Of a stretch of 64,000 bases of DNA, positions 1-8,680 are shown piece after piece. The notes beneath the pieces are model-generated. The model was given only the letters and a program-made list of their open reading frames with translations. It was not told where the DNA came from and searched no databases. A program made the position numbers and the translations under genes. Positions within the stretch are counted from its first letter, which is position 1. Every line of letters begins with the position of its first letter. The stretch covers positions 1-64,000 of the forward strand of contig DASYRM010000190.1 of assembly GCA_036004405.1 (NCBI GenBank). The letters are read 5' to 3'. The DNA is from DASYRM01 sp036004405. Lineage in GTDB: Bacteria; Acidobacteriota; Vicinamibacteria; Vicinamibacterales; UBA2999.

Positions 1-999
1 CGGGCGCGTGGTGCTCAAGGCATCGAAGACGTCGCACACGTGCACCAAGCGGCTCGCGAGCGTGCACTCGCGCGGGTAGTGCACCGTCGGGTAGCCGCCG
101 CCGTTCAGCATGATGTGGTGCTCGTAGGCCACCACCGCCGCCAGCTCCAGCTCCTCTTCACTCTCCATGATGATCTTCGCCGCGTCCACCGGATGCTGGT
201 TCATGATGCGGCGCTCTTCGTCGTTCAACTTGCCGGGCTTGGTCAGCACTTCGAGCGGGATCCGGATCTTGCCGATGTCGTGGAGCAGGCCGGCCACGCC
301 GATGGCGCGGACCTGGCGTTTCGGCACGCCGAGCGCCTGCGCCAACGCCATCGACAGCACCGCGACGTTGAGCGCGTGCGTGGTGGTGTACTGGTCGAAC
401 TCCTTCAGCTGCAGCAGCGGCAGCACCACGCGCCGCTCGGCCTGCATGGCCACCGACAGCGACCGCACCACCGCCTCGGCCTCCATCAGCGGCACCACGC
501 CCTGGTCGCGAATCTCACCCTGCAGCCAACGGAAGGTCTCGGCCTCGTCGCCGAGCGTCACGTCGAGCGTGGTTTCGGGCGGCGGTGGCGCCGCTCCTTG
601 CCCCTCCAGGCCGACGGAGCCAAAGCGGATGCCGAGCGACCGCATCTGGCGGCGCTCGCTCGTCTCGGCCGGCGACGGGCTGAGGCGCGCGAAGAGCTCT
701 TCCAGGAACCCGTCGAACTCGTCACGCGTGACCGCGCGCTCGAACTCCAGCCGCTGGATCCCGACGCCCACGAGCTTGGATGACCAGTCCCACCCTTTCA
801 TGTCGCGAAGGCGATCGCGGCCGTAGACCACGTCGTCCTCGAGAAATGTGAACGGCCGGCGCTCGCCGCTGGCCAGCGCCTCGGCGTGCTGAAACGCCGT
901 GTCGATGGCACGCTCGCGGGAGGGATGTCCGGCGGGGTACAGCGCCATCACCGAGAGCGCCTGGGCCAGCGAGTAGAGGAATCCGGCGGGGTCGGCCAT
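1..999 (-). CDS. HD-GYP domain protein, 3' end cut by window edge
   Basis: The visible part is 333 codons from an ATG at 999. The C-terminal half carries an HD phosphohydrolase signature (LLHDIGK, about residues 238-244) followed by an HH-x(4)-GGGYP block near residues 294-304, which is the HD-GYP pattern. HD-GYP proteins usually hydrolyse cyclic di-GMP; that activity is family knowledge and is not shown here. The first ~110 residues are not part of that fold. They resemble the N-terminus of the upstream HEAT protein (shared YPxGHPS core). The start lies 10 bp after the stop of that gene, so the two are probably co-transcribed. The true C-terminus lies outside the window. Confidence 0.85.
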   Translation of the reverse strand, partial: MADPAGFLYSLAQALSVMALYPAGHPSRERAIDTAFQHAEALASGERRPFTFLEDDVVYGRDRLRDMKGWDWSSKLVGVGIQRLEFERAVTRDEFDGFLEELFARLSPSPAETSERRQMRSLGIRFGSVGLEGQGAAPPPPETTLDVTLGDEAETFRWLQGEIRDQGVVPLMEAEAVVRSLSVAMQAERRVVLPLLQLKEFDQYTTTHALNVAVLSMALAQALGVPKRQVRAIGVAGLLHDIGKIRIPLEVLTKPGKLNDEERRIMNQHPVDAAKIIMESEEELELAAVVAYEHHIMLNGGGYPTVHYPRECTLASRLVHVCDVFDALSTTRP

Positions 1000-1009
1000 G
1001 CGGGGGTCC

Positions 1010-3085
1010 CTAGCGGACGGCCTCGCGCAGCTCGTCGTCGTTGGCCACCGCGGCCAGCCCGATCAGTGGCTCCGCCTTCGGGTGCTTGCGCCACGCTCCA
1101 GCCAGCGCGCGCAGCGCCGCCACGACCACGGCGCTCTTCGGCGCCAGCTTCTGACGTCCGAACATGGTGCGGCCGCCGTCCACGAGTCCAACCAGAGCGT
1201 CGAGCGCCCCCTGGTCCCGCGTATTACCGAGCGACTGCACGGCCAGCAATCGCAGGTCTTCCGGCACCTGCTGCACCTGCGCCAGGCCGGCGAGGAACGG
1301 CAGCACGCGGGGCGGGCACCCCTGCTGCACGGCGGCGATGCCGACACGCACCACCCGCGGGTCGGGGTCGCTGAAGGCAGCCCTCAGCGCCAGCTCGCGC
1401 TGGCCGCGCAGCGACATCTGCAGCCGGACCGCCTCGGCTCGCAGGCGCGCGTCGGCGTGCGCCGTCCAGCGCGTCAGCTGAAACCCTTCGGGAATCCTGC
1501 CCACGCGGCTCAGAAGCAGCAGCATGTTGCGCTGGACATACCAGCGATCGTCCGCAAGCCGGGACGCCACCAGCGGCACGACATCGAGCGGCGTACTGGC
1601 CAGGCGATCGAGCAGCTTGCGCCGCGTCACCCGGCTGCGCGACGACGCCAGGACGTCGAGCAGCGTGGCATAGCCCTCGATCGAGAGCGACGGCATCAGG
1701 TAGTCGAGGCTGGCCTCGTCGAGCGGTTCTCGCGACACGATGGCGCCGATCGCCAGCGGCTGCGTCAAGCGTGCGCGCACCTGACCCGCCACCACGGTGC
1801 TCTCGGGCGGCGCCTGTTCGAGCAGGGCCACGAGCGGCTGCGCGCCGCCCTCTTTCAGGCACGTATTGATCGCCCGGTCCACAATCGGGCCGGTCGTGCC
1901 GACCTCGAGCGACATCTGCACCAGCCGCAGCGCCTTCATGTCGTCGGCGGCTGTTCCTCGGCCGTCCGCCTGCACCGACGACGTCGCCAGGTATTCCAGC
2001 ATCCGACGATAGTCCTCGGGGTTGGGGTCGGCGAGCTCCCACTCGCTCAGAAGACTGTGCACCTGCTCGCGAAGGGCGCTGTCGGCGCCGGCCTTCGCCG
2101 TGTCGGCGCCGGCCTCGGCGTGCGCCGACATCTTCGTCAGCATGCGCACCAGGCCGTGGGAGATCGTCTGGCCGCTGGCGTCGGCGGCGGCCTTGACGAG
2201 ATCCACCACCGCGTCCACCGCCATCCCTTCGGCCGCGTCGTGCACGAAAGCGTTGCGCCGCGCGTTGTCGCCGCCCATCTGCACCAGCCGGCGCAGCGTC
2301 TCGGGCTTGAGGGCGCTGATGAGCCTGGCACTGCGGCTGCGCAGCGCCGCGGCCTCACCGCCGGTGGCGGTCTTCAGCTCGCTGGCAATCTGGAGCAGGT
2401 AGCCCACCACTACCTGGTCGTAGGCTTCGGCGCCCCGGTGGCGGTCGATGGCGTCGGCCACGCGAGACGGCTCGGCGGGCGCGCGACGGACGCCGTCGGC
2501 GCCGGCGGAATCGCCCGAGTCCTCTGCCTCACCGGCAAGCGCGGCGCGCGCCAGTCCGATCCACAGATCCGAGATATGCGAGGAGTGCGAGGCGCCTTCC
2601 TCGCCGTCCCGCGATTCGTCCCCGACGATCGTGAGCCCGTCGAACGTGAGCAGATGGAGGCGGACGTGGTCGCAGCCCGGGAGTTGCCCGCCGGTGAGCG
2701 GCAGCGGGCCGTCGCGATCGGGTTCACCGGACAGCGCGCGGAGCGCCAGGGCGACCTCGGCCGGCTGCAGGCCGCGCAGCAGGCTCACCGCGCCGAGATG
2801 ATGACGATGCAGCCCCTCGGCAAGCCGCCGCAGCACGGGTTGCTGCCCGTCGGTCGCCACCCCCTCGATGATCAGCTGATGGCGCGCCACGCCGAACGCG
2901 ATGAGATCGCGGTCGCCCATCAGGCGCTCGGCATGCCGCGTAACCGCTTCGGCCGCGGGCCCGAGCGAGGGGTGACCCTCCGGGTACATCGCGTGCCGGT
3001 GCAGCGCGACGGACAGCTCGATGAGGAATTCCGTGAAGTCGCGCGGCGGCGATGCCCGCGACCCGGGGGGCACGGCGTCGGTCAC
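1010..3085 (-). CDS. HEAT-repeat protein with an N-terminal domain shared with the adjacent HD-GYP protein
   Basis: The product is 691 residues. I chose the GTG at 3085 because its GTGA overlaps the TGA of the upstream oxidoreductase, a typical coupled start; the open frame extends 43 codons further up with unlikely sequence. Residues ~10-115 contain MYPEGHPS and match the N-terminus of the downstream HD-GYP protein. The C-terminal third looks like HEAT repeats (alternating helices with DPDPRVVRVGIAAVQ and similar units). There is no signal peptide or membrane segment. It is likely a cytoplasmic scaffold working with the HD-GYP partner; that role is inferred from adjacency and the shared domain. 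Confidence 0.8.
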   Translation of the reverse strand: MTDAVPPGSRASPPRDFTEFLIELSVALHRHAMYPEGHPSLGPAAEAVTRHAERLMGDRDLIAFGVARHQLIIEGVATDGQQPVLRRLAEGLHRHHLGAVSLLRGLQPAEVALALRALSGEPDRDGPLPLTGGQLPGCDHVRLHLLTFDGLTIVGDESRDGEEGASHSSHISDLWIGLARAALAGEAEDSGDSAGADGVRRAPAEPSRVADAIDRHRGAEAYDQVVVGYLLQIASELKTATGGEAAALRSRSARLISALKPETLRRLVQMGGDNARRNAFVHDAAEGMAVDAVVDLVKAAADASGQTISHGLVRMLTKMSAHAEAGADTAKAGADSALREQVHSLLSEWELADPNPEDYRRMLEYLATSSVQADGRGTAADDMKALRLVQMSLEVGTTGPIVDRAINTCLKEGGAQPLVALLEQAPPESTVVAGQVRARLTQPLAIGAIVSREPLDEASLDYLMPSLSIEGYATLLDVLASSRSRVTRRKLLDRLASTPLDVVPLVASRLADDRWYVQRNMLLLLSRVGRIPEGFQLTRWTAHADARLRAEAVRLQMSLRGQRELALRAAFSDPDPRVVRVGIAAVQQGCPPRVLPFLAGLAQVQQVPEDLRLLAVQSLGNTRDQGALDALVGLVDGGRTMFGRQKLAPKSAVVVAALRALAGAWRKHPKAEPLIGLAAVANDDELREAVR

Positions 3086-4062
3086 CGCCCTCCAATCTGC
3101 AGCAGCAGCTTGCCGGTGGTGCGCCGTGCTTCCAGCTCGGTGTGGGCCCTGGCGGCCTCCGCCAGCGGAAACTCGGTGTGCATGGGCAGCCGCAGCTCGC
3201 CCGATTTCAGCCACGCGAAGAGATCAGAGGTGCGCGTCACCAGCTCTTCGCGTGTGGCGATGTATTGGTTGAGCCCGGGCCGGGTGAGAAACAGCGAGCC
3301 CTTGGCGCCGAGCACGGCCGGATCGAACGGCGCCACGGGGCCGCTCGAAAAGCCGAAGAGGGCCAACACGCCGCGCGGGCGCAGGCAGTTCAGGCTCCGG
3401 TCGAACGTGTCCTTCCCTATGGAGTCATACACCACATCGACACCCCGTCCGGCGGTGAGGCGTTTGATCTCGGCTTCGAAGTCCTGTCGCGTGTAGATGA
3501 TAACGTGCTCGGCGCCGGCCGCGCGCGCGAGCTCGGCCTTGGCGTCGGTGCCGGCGGTCGCGAACACGCGCGCGCCGCGCTTCCTTGCGACCTGAATGAT
3601 CAACTGGCCGACGCCGCCGGCGCCCGCGTGCACCAGCGCGGTGTCGCCCGGGCTCAACGGAAACGTGCTGTGGGTCAGATAGTGCGCCGTCGTGCCCTGC
3701 AGCATCACCGCGGCGCCGGACCGGAAGTCCACGTGCGGCGGCAGCGGCACCACGCGCGCCGCGGGCACCGCCTGGTACTCGGCGTAGGTGCCGAGGATCA
3801 TCGTGTAGGCGACGCGATCGCCGCTCGCGACCCCCGTGACGCCGTCGCCGGTCTCGACGACGGTGCCGGCCGCCTCCATGCCGTCCACGAACGGCAGCTG
3901 CGGCGGCTTGTACTTCCCGGCTCGATACTGGACGTCGATGAAGTTGACGCCCGACACCTCGATCTTGACGAGCACCTCCCCTGGACCGGGCTTCGGTGTC
4001 TCGGCGTCCTCGTAGCGGAGCGCCTCGGGGCCTCCGTTCGCGTGCACACGAACAGCTTTCAC
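3082..4062 (-). CDS. NADPH:quinone oxidoreductase-like zinc-independent MDR protein
   Basis: The product is 326 residues, the usual length for the quinone oxidoreductase branch of the medium-chain dehydrogenase/reductase family. The N-terminus (MKAVRVHANGGPEALRYED) is the GroES-like catalytic domain. A Rossmann nucleotide-binding loop, HAGAGGVGQLIIQVA, sits mid-protein and points to NAD(P)H use. No structural-zinc cysteine cluster is visible. Such enzymes reduce quinones or enones in the cytoplasm; the exact substrate cannot be read from sequence. The GTG start at 4062 is preceded by a strong AGGAGG box. Its stop overlaps the start of the HEAT-repeat gene by 4 nt. A palindromic repeat separates it from the MBL gene upstream. 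Confidence 0.9.
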   Translation of the reverse strand: MKAVRVHANGGPEALRYEDAETPKPGPGEVLVKIEVSGVNFIDVQYRAGKYKPPQLPFVDGMEAAGTVVETGDGVTGVASGDRVAYTMILGTYAEYQAVPAARVVPLPPHVDFRSGAAVMLQGTTAHYLTHSTFPLSPGDTALVHAGAGGVGQLIIQVARKRGARVFATAGTDAKAELARAAGAEHVIIYTRQDFEAEIKRLTAGRGVDVVYDSIGKDTFDRSLNCLRPRGVLALFGFSSGPVAPFDPAVLGAKGSLFLTRPGLNQYIATREELVTRTSDLFAWLKSGELRLPMHTEFPLAEAARAHTELEARRTTGKLLLQIGGR

Positions 4063-4075
4063 GGAGTGCCTCCTC

Positions 4076-4103
4076 GCAGGCGGACCTGAGTTGTCCGCCT
4101 CTA
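4076..4103. repeat. REP-like hairpin, single-unit copy
   Basis: The arms GGCGGAC (4079-4085) and GTCCGCC (4093-4099) form a perfect 7-bp stem. The flanks GCA and TCTAC match the units at 52304-52408 and 58944-59006. On the minus strand the element starts directly at the TAG stop of the MBL gene. It may protect or terminate the 3' end of that message; this is inference. Confidence 0.7.
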
Positions 4104-5036
4104 CTTGGCGCCCTTCAACTCTTCGAAGAGGATGGTGAAGTTGCCGCCCGCGCCGCCGCGGCCGGCCGCCGGTTGCGCAAAGCCCTTGGCCTTGAGGCTC
4201 TCGGGGAGCGTGAACTCCATGAGCGCCTGCTCGGGCGTCTTGTTGGCCGCGAGTGCCGCCTTCGCGTAATCGAGCATCAACTGGTTGAATTGCCCGGCGT
4301 CCACGAAATCCTGCCAGGTCATGACGGGCGCGTGGCCGGGGATCACCTTGTCGACGTTCTTGATCGCCTTCGCCGCCGCCTTGAGGGTGGCGGGGTACGC
4401 AATGCCGCTGCCGCCGTTCGCACGATCGATGAGCGGCTGCCCCTTGTTGGCGAAGGCGTCGCCCGAGTGCATGACGCGGACGCTCTTGAACACGACGAAC
4501 GCGTCGCCGTTGGTGTGCGACGCGCCGAAGTAGCGCAGCTCCACTTCCTCTTTGCCTTTGAAGAGCGACATCTTGTCGGTGAACGTGCGGTCGGGCAGCC
4601 CGTGCTTGTTGGCGGCCTCCTTGAACACGTCCATCTTGGCCATGTTGGCCGCGGTGTTCGCCTGCGTCACGATCTGCACTGACGCCGGAAAGAACTGATT
4701 GCTGCCGGTGTGGTCGCCGTGCGTGTGCGTGTTGATGATGTAGGTGATGGGCTTGTCGGTGACCTTCTTGACCTCGTCGAGAATCGCCTGCCCGTTGTTG
4801 GCGAGCTTGGTGTCCACGAGCAGGACCCCGTTGGCCATCACCCAGGCCGCGGTGTTTCCACCCTGGCCAGGAATCATGTAGAGGTTGTCCGCCACCTTTT
4901 CGGCGGCGCTGACCGGTGGAAAGTTGAACCCGCCGCCGCCGCGTCCCTGCGGCGCCGCCGCCTGCTGCGCCTGCACGATGGCTGCGCCCACCCCGCCGGC
5001 GAGCACGATCGCTCCGAGCACGAACAGCCGTTTCAT
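4101..5036 (-). CDS. Secreted MBL-fold metallo-hydrolase
   Basis: The product is 311 residues with a Sec-type signal peptide (MKRLFVLGAIVLAGGVGAA, cleavage probably near residue 23). The metal-binding motif NTHTHGDH is intact (His104, His106, Asp108, His109), so both zinc sites are plausible. A further His follows in AGHAP form (PGHAPV). The fold covers lactonases, hydrolases and sulfatases; the substrate is unknown. Its start overlaps the stop of the upstream 197-residue secreted protein by 4 nt, implying coordinated production. Compare the protein at 31663-32688, which has lost this motif. Confidence 0.88.
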   Translation of the reverse strand: MKRLFVLGAIVLAGGVGAAIVQAQQAAAPQGRGGGGFNFPPVSAAEKVADNLYMIPGQGGNTAAWVMANGVLLVDTKLANNGQAILDEVKKVTDKPITYIINTHTHGDHTGSNQFFPASVQIVTQANTAANMAKMDVFKEAANKHGLPDRTFTDKMSLFKGKEEVELRYFGASHTNGDAFVVFKSVRVMHSGDAFANKGQPLIDRANGGSGIAYPATLKAAAKAIKNVDKVIPGHAPVMTWQDFVDAGQFNQLMLDYAKAALAANKTPEQALMEFTLPESLKAKGFAQPAAGRGGAGGNFTILFEELKGAK

Positions 5037-5626
5037 GGTCTGCCTCCCAGGGGTTGTCTACGGTTGATGGCCACTGACGAAAGCCACACGTCGAGCGCCG
5101 GATAGCTGCCGCGGTTCTGCGTGATGTGCGTGGGGAACCACACCCCGCTCCCGGACTTCTCGTAGTCGCGGAACAGGGTCTCGACCATCTGATCGCCGCG
5201 CCCCAGATCGTCCACCCAGGTCTGCACGCGATCGACCTCGTTGCGCTGGTTGATGACACCAACGACGGTGCGGCCGCCGATCGTGAAGGACACTTCGGTG
5301 CCCAGCGGCCCTTCGCGAACCGTCGGTGTGGCGGAACGCGCCGCCGTGAGGAATCCCTGCGGCGTCGTCCAGATCCGGTCGTCCACGGTGGCCTGCGCAA
5401 GGTCGATGTCGGCCGTATAGGACGTCAGCGGGACACGCGGCCCGTGCGCTATGTAGCTGGCGCCAAAGCCTTCGAGGTGGATCGAGTGGACCAGGTGCGC
5501 GCTGAGCGCGAGGGAGGCGGCCTTCAGCGGATCGCGCTGCGCCGCCGGCACTGGCGCCGTGATCAGCACCAGGCAGACGAGCGCCACCGCGCCCATCGTG
5601 ATCAGCCGCCGAATTCTCTGGTCCAT
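5033..5626 (-). CDS. Small secreted protein of unknown function
   Basis: This is a 197-residue protein with an N-terminal hydrophobic segment (LITMGAVALVCLVLITAPVPA) that should act as a signal peptide or anchor. I do not recognise the mature domain. It is mixed alpha/beta with an FTIGGRTVVGVINQ stretch that resembles small beta-sheet lipid- or substrate-carrier folds. It sits between the LPMO-like gene (1-nt gap) and the MBL hydrolase (4-nt overlap). A role as a companion of the MBL hydrolase is plausible but only inferred from that tight packing. Confidence 0.75.
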   Translation of the reverse strand: MDQRIRRLITMGAVALVCLVLITAPVPAAQRDPLKAASLALSAHLVHSIHLEGFGASYIAHGPRVPLTSYTADIDLAQATVDDRIWTTPQGFLTAARSATPTVREGPLGTEVSFTIGGRTVVGVINQRNEVDRVQTWVDDLGRGDQMVETLFRDYEKSGSGVWFPTHITQNRGSYPALDVWLSSVAINRRQPLGGRP

Positions 5627-5627
5627 C

Positions 5628-6245
5628 CTACTTGCCGGCTACCGCCGGCCAGCGCGCGTCGAGCGGCTTGCTGCGGTCGACCGTGATCTTCAAGTCCGCG
5701 CAGTGGTGATACGAGAAGTCGCCGTCCCGATTGCGGCCGTGCTCGGCCATGAACTGGATGATCTGCAGTGTGCACTTCTCGCAGTTGATGTTGGGCACGT
5801 CGATGTCGGTCTCGAACGGCGCGGTCGGCCGCTCCGTGTGCGCCCACAGGCCGTCGACGATGACCGGCGGCCGCTCGGGCTTCTGAATCGCCGCCGACAC
5901 CGACCATGCCCCTTTCTCGGTGTCGCGCGTCACGACGTCCGGATCCGCGGGCAGTTCAGCCCGCGACCGCATGGCGAGGGCAATGCGGTAGTGGCCAGGA
6001 TGGAACACCGTCTCCTGCACTTTGATGTGGAGCTTCGAGCCGCCGGCGACGGGCGTGACCGTCGTGGTGGGGGTGCCGGGATCGGCTGACGTGCCGCCGC
6101 ACGGGCCCGCCTTCTGCGGGTCGCCGAGGCGGTTTTCCATCAGCCACGACGGCGGCTCCACCAGCGTGAAGTGCGCATCGGCCGACACGGGCACGACGGC
6201 CGCCACGGCCACGATTCCCAGCCACACCCGCATCGCAGGTTTCAT
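5628..6245 (-). CDS. LPMO-like secreted copper-protein candidate (SCE4755-type)
   Basis: The product is 205 residues. The signal peptide ends in SADA, so the mature protein would begin with His25 (HFTLVEPPSW). An N-terminal histidine exposed by signal cleavage is the first ligand of the histidine brace in lytic polysaccharide monooxygenases. A second histidine could come from FSYHHC or FHPGHY. The paired cysteines in NCEKCTLQI and the HHCADL ending fit the monooxygenase-like family annotated as SCE4755. Copper binding and activity are inferred from the family. The gene lies 4 bp after the NTF2-like gene and 1 bp before the small secreted protein. Confidence 0.7.
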   Translation of the reverse strand: MKPAMRVWLGIVAVAAVVPVSADAHFTLVEPPSWLMENRLGDPQKAGPCGGTSADPGTPTTTVTPVAGGSKLHIKVQETVFHPGHYRIALAMRSRAELPADPDVVTRDTEKGAWSVSAAIQKPERPPVIVDGLWAHTERPTAPFETDIDVPNINCEKCTLQIIQFMAEHGRNRDGDFSYHHCADLKITVDRSKPLDARWPAVAGK

Positions 6246-6249
6246 CGCT

Positions 6250-7266
6250 CTACTTGCCTCCCTGGAACTGGATCTTGTCGCTCATGCCGTCTTCCCAGCT
6301 GCTCCACCCGGACGCCATGCCGTACGGCGCGCGCTCGAGCACGGCCTCGATCTCATGGAGCAGACCGTCCTCGACCTTGAACACTTCCATGATCTCCCAG
6401 GTCCAGGGCTGCATCGGGCCCGCGGTCATCGTGCGGCCGGTGGGGGTGGTGAACGTGCGCGACTTCCCGGCGTCGTGGTCGAAGAACGCGTACGACGCCA
6501 CCACGCCGCGTTCTTCGTCCACCGCGACGTAGCGGCGATCCCGGATGCGCATCACGAAGTGGAGCATGCCCGACTCGAACTGCTCGCGGCAGGTCCACAT
6601 GCCCGAGTAGCCCGTCGCCGTCTTTGGGTCAGGCCGCGGCCCGCCGTCGCGGCTGGTCTTCGCATTGGTGCTGTCGCTGCCGTTCTCGATGCGGTGGCAG
6701 TCGTCGGCAAACGGGAAGGTGCCCTTGCCGTCGTTGAGCTGCATGCCGCTGAAGTACATGTTGGCCACGCGCACGAGCTCGGCCCGCGACTTTCGTTTCG
6801 CCGGCGGCGTGAGACGGCTGAACGCCTCGCGCGGCTGCCCGCGCGCCTCGAAGTTCTTTGCCGCCCCGTCGCTGTGCGCGAGCAGGTGCTCGACCTCGGT
6901 GATGCGGTTCCCCACGACCTTGAGCCGGACGGCGAGCACGACGCCCAGCGGCGGGTTGCCCGCTTCACGCATCGTGATCTCCGTGACGATCTGCCCGGCC
7001 GTGGCGTCCACGATCTGCAGCTTGTAGGTGCCCTTCCCCGCCACCGAGTTCCAGAACCCGTCGCCCGGCAGCAGACGCTGGCCGTTCTCCGTGTACTTCA
7101 CGTTGGGCGCGAGCGGCGCCTTCGACGGGTCGTGCGCCACCAGCGCATCGATGTAAGTGTCGGAGATGCCAATCAGGCACGCACGATCGCAACGGCCCTG
7201 CGCGGTGATCGTGGTCGCGGCGCTGAACCCCAGCGCGACGACAACGGCTATCAGTGTTTTCCCCAC
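6250..7266 (-). CDS. Secreted protein with two NTF2/SnoaL-like regions
   Basis: The product is 338 residues from the GTG at 7266. Other in-frame GTGs lie just upstream inside a 9-bp tandem repeat, so the start is uncertain by a few codons. A signal peptide (GKTLIAVVVALGFSAATT) precedes a SnoaL-like region (DTYIDALVAHDPSKAPLA, then a beta-rich part). A second similar region follows (RAELVRVANMYFSGMQ). NTF2-like folds bind small hydrophobic ligands or act as isomerases, but no catalytic set can be assigned. It lies between hmgA and the LPMO-like gene on the same strand. Confidence 0.75.
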   Translation of the reverse strand: MGKTLIAVVVALGFSAATTITAQGRCDRACLIGISDTYIDALVAHDPSKAPLAPNVKYTENGQRLLPGDGFWNSVAGKGTYKLQIVDATAGQIVTEITMREAGNPPLGVVLAVRLKVVGNRITEVEHLLAHSDGAAKNFEARGQPREAFSRLTPPAKRKSRAELVRVANMYFSGMQLNDGKGTFPFADDCHRIENGSDSTNAKTSRDGGPRPDPKTATGYSGMWTCREQFESGMLHFVMRIRDRRYVAVDEERGVVASYAFFDHDAGKSRTFTTPTGRTMTAGPMQPWTWEIMEVFKVEDGLLHEIEAVLERAPYGMASGWSSWEDGMSDKIQFQGGK

Positions 7267-7301
7267 CTGACCCACCTGACCCACCCGACCTACCTGGCCA
7301 C
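7258..7301. repeat. 9-bp tandem repeat across the hmgA stop codon
   Basis: On the minus strand nonamer units (GTCGGGTGG, GTCAGGTGG, GTCAGGTGG) follow directly from the hmgA TAG, which itself sits in a repeat-like AGGTAGG. They run into the proposed start of the next gene. The same unit and the same GGTGGGGAAAAC junction recur at 61615-61710. Confidence 0.8.
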
Positions 7302-8597
7302 TTCCGCAATGAAGTGTTTCTTCAACCCCTGCCAGTGCTTGTAGTAGTCGCGTTCGAGCAGCTCGGTCTCGAGCGCCCACTTGGTGGGCCGGATCGGCAG
7401 CTGCGTCTCGAACAGGAAGACCATCGTGTTGTCGAGAAACTGCGGCTCGAGATTGGCCGAGCTGCCTCGCTCGTAGGCGTCGGCGTCCGGCCCGTGCCCC
7501 GACATGCAGTTGTGCAGGCTGGCGCTTCCCGGCGCGAACGAATCGGCTTTGCCGATGTACTGGCCGGAGATGAGGCCGAGGAACTCGCTGGCGACGTTGC
7601 GGTGGAACGGCGGCGGACGGAAGGTGTGCTCGGCCACCGACCAGCGCGGCGGGAAGCACCCGAACTCCATGTTCGCCGTGCCCGGCACCGACGACGGCGA
7701 CGCCAGCACGCAGTAGATCGACGGGTCCGGATGGTCGTAGCTGACCGTGTTGATGCACTGGAAGCGGTTGAGGTCGTACTTGAACGGCACGTAGTTGCCG
7801 CGCCACGCCACGATGTCGAGCGGTGAGTGGTCGATCTCGGCTTCCCACAGTCCGCCGCCGAACTTGGCGACGACGCGGAAGTCGCCCTCGCGGTCTTCGA
7901 AGGCCGCCACCGGCGCCAGGAAGTCGCGCGCGTTGGCGAGGCCGGCCGTGCCGATCGGCCCGAGATCCGGCAGACGCAAGTGCTGGCCGTAGTTCTCGCA
8001 GATGTAGCCGCGCGCCGAGCCGTCGGGCAGCTCGACGCGGAACTTCACGCCGCGGGGCACGACGCAGATCTCGCCAGGCTGCAGATCGAGGATGCCCAGC
8101 TCGGTGTGGATGGTCAGCCGTCCGAGCTGCGGCACGATCACCAGCTCGCCATCCGCGTTGTAGAAGAAGCGGTCGCGCATCGAGGTGTTGGCCGCGAACA
8201 TGTGCACGGCCGCTCCCGACTGCTGCAGCGGATCGCCGTTCCCCCCGAGCGTGGCGATGCCGTCCACGAAGTCGGTCGGCGCCGTCGGCACCGGGATCGG
8301 CTTCCATCGCAGCTGATTCGGCGTTGGCGGCACCTCGTTGAACGGGCCGCTGCGCACCAGACCGCCGCTGAGAGGCCGGAAAGGTTTGTGCGTGGCCGAC
8401 GGGCGGATGCGATACGTCCAGTCCGATCGGCTCACCCCGCGGGGGGCGGTGAACGCCGTGCCGTTCAACTCCTCGATGTAGAGACCGAAGGGCGGTTTCT
8501 GCGGTGCGTTCTGCTCCTTGGGTAGCGCGCCGGGGAGCGCCTCGGAAGCGAACTCGTTGCCAAACCCGGACAAATACGCGCGTTCTGAAGCAGCCAT
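7290..8597 (-). CDS. hmgA: Homogentisate 1,2-dioxygenase
   Basis: The product is 435 residues, full length for the family. It opens typically (YLSGFGNEFASEALPGALP) and carries the cupin iron-site regions: FRPPPFHRNVASEF, where His and Glu are Fe(II) ligands in the family, and HNCMSGHGPD. The enzyme opens the homogentisate ring to maleylacetoacetate in tyrosine and phenylalanine breakdown. It is cytosolic. No maleylacetoacetate isomerase or fumarylacetoacetase gene is visible next to it. It heads the long minus-strand gene run and is divergent from the cytochrome-quinoprotein at 8681. Confidence 0.97.
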   Translation of the reverse strand: MAASERAYLSGFGNEFASEALPGALPKEQNAPQKPPFGLYIEELNGTAFTAPRGVSRSDWTYRIRPSATHKPFRPLSGGLVRSGPFNEVPPTPNQLRWKPIPVPTAPTDFVDGIATLGGNGDPLQQSGAAVHMFAANTSMRDRFFYNADGELVIVPQLGRLTIHTELGILDLQPGEICVVPRGVKFRVELPDGSARGYICENYGQHLRLPDLGPIGTAGLANARDFLAPVAAFEDREGDFRVVAKFGGGLWEAEIDHSPLDIVAWRGNYVPFKYDLNRFQCINTVSYDHPDPSIYCVLASPSSVPGTANMEFGCFPPRWSVAEHTFRPPPFHRNVASEFLGLISGQYIGKADSFAPGSASLHNCMSGHGPDADAYERGSSANLEPQFLDNTMVFLFETQLPIRPTKWALETELLERDYYKHWQGLKKHFIAEVAR

Positions 8598-8612
8598 GGC
8601 GGAAGTAGGCTA

Positions 8613-8630
8613 GCGCCCCTAGTGGGGCGC
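8613..8630. promoter_or_regulatory. Perfect palindrome in the hmgA divergent intergenic region
   Basis: GCGCCCC and GGGGCGC flank a 4-nt loop, between the divergent starts at 8597 and 8681. No T-tract follows, so an operator is more likely than a terminator. A CATAAT at 8640-8645 could be a -10 element for the rightward gene, but I see no matching -35. Confidence 0.35.
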
Positions 8631-8680
8631 GTCAAATGGCATAATCGCCACCTTCCAACACGCCCGAGGAGACACACGAC

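Noticed and set aside
998..3496. An 832-codon plus-strand frame over the HEAT and oxidoreductase genes
   Set aside because: It has shadow-type composition (Arg/His/Gln-rich), crosses two real genes and has no recognisable domain.
3082..5400. An apparent 772-residue fusion of an unknown N-terminus with the quinone oxidoreductase
   Set aside because: The upstream part is the MBL gene read in the wrong frame. The oxidoreductase has its own AGGAGG-GTG start at 4062.
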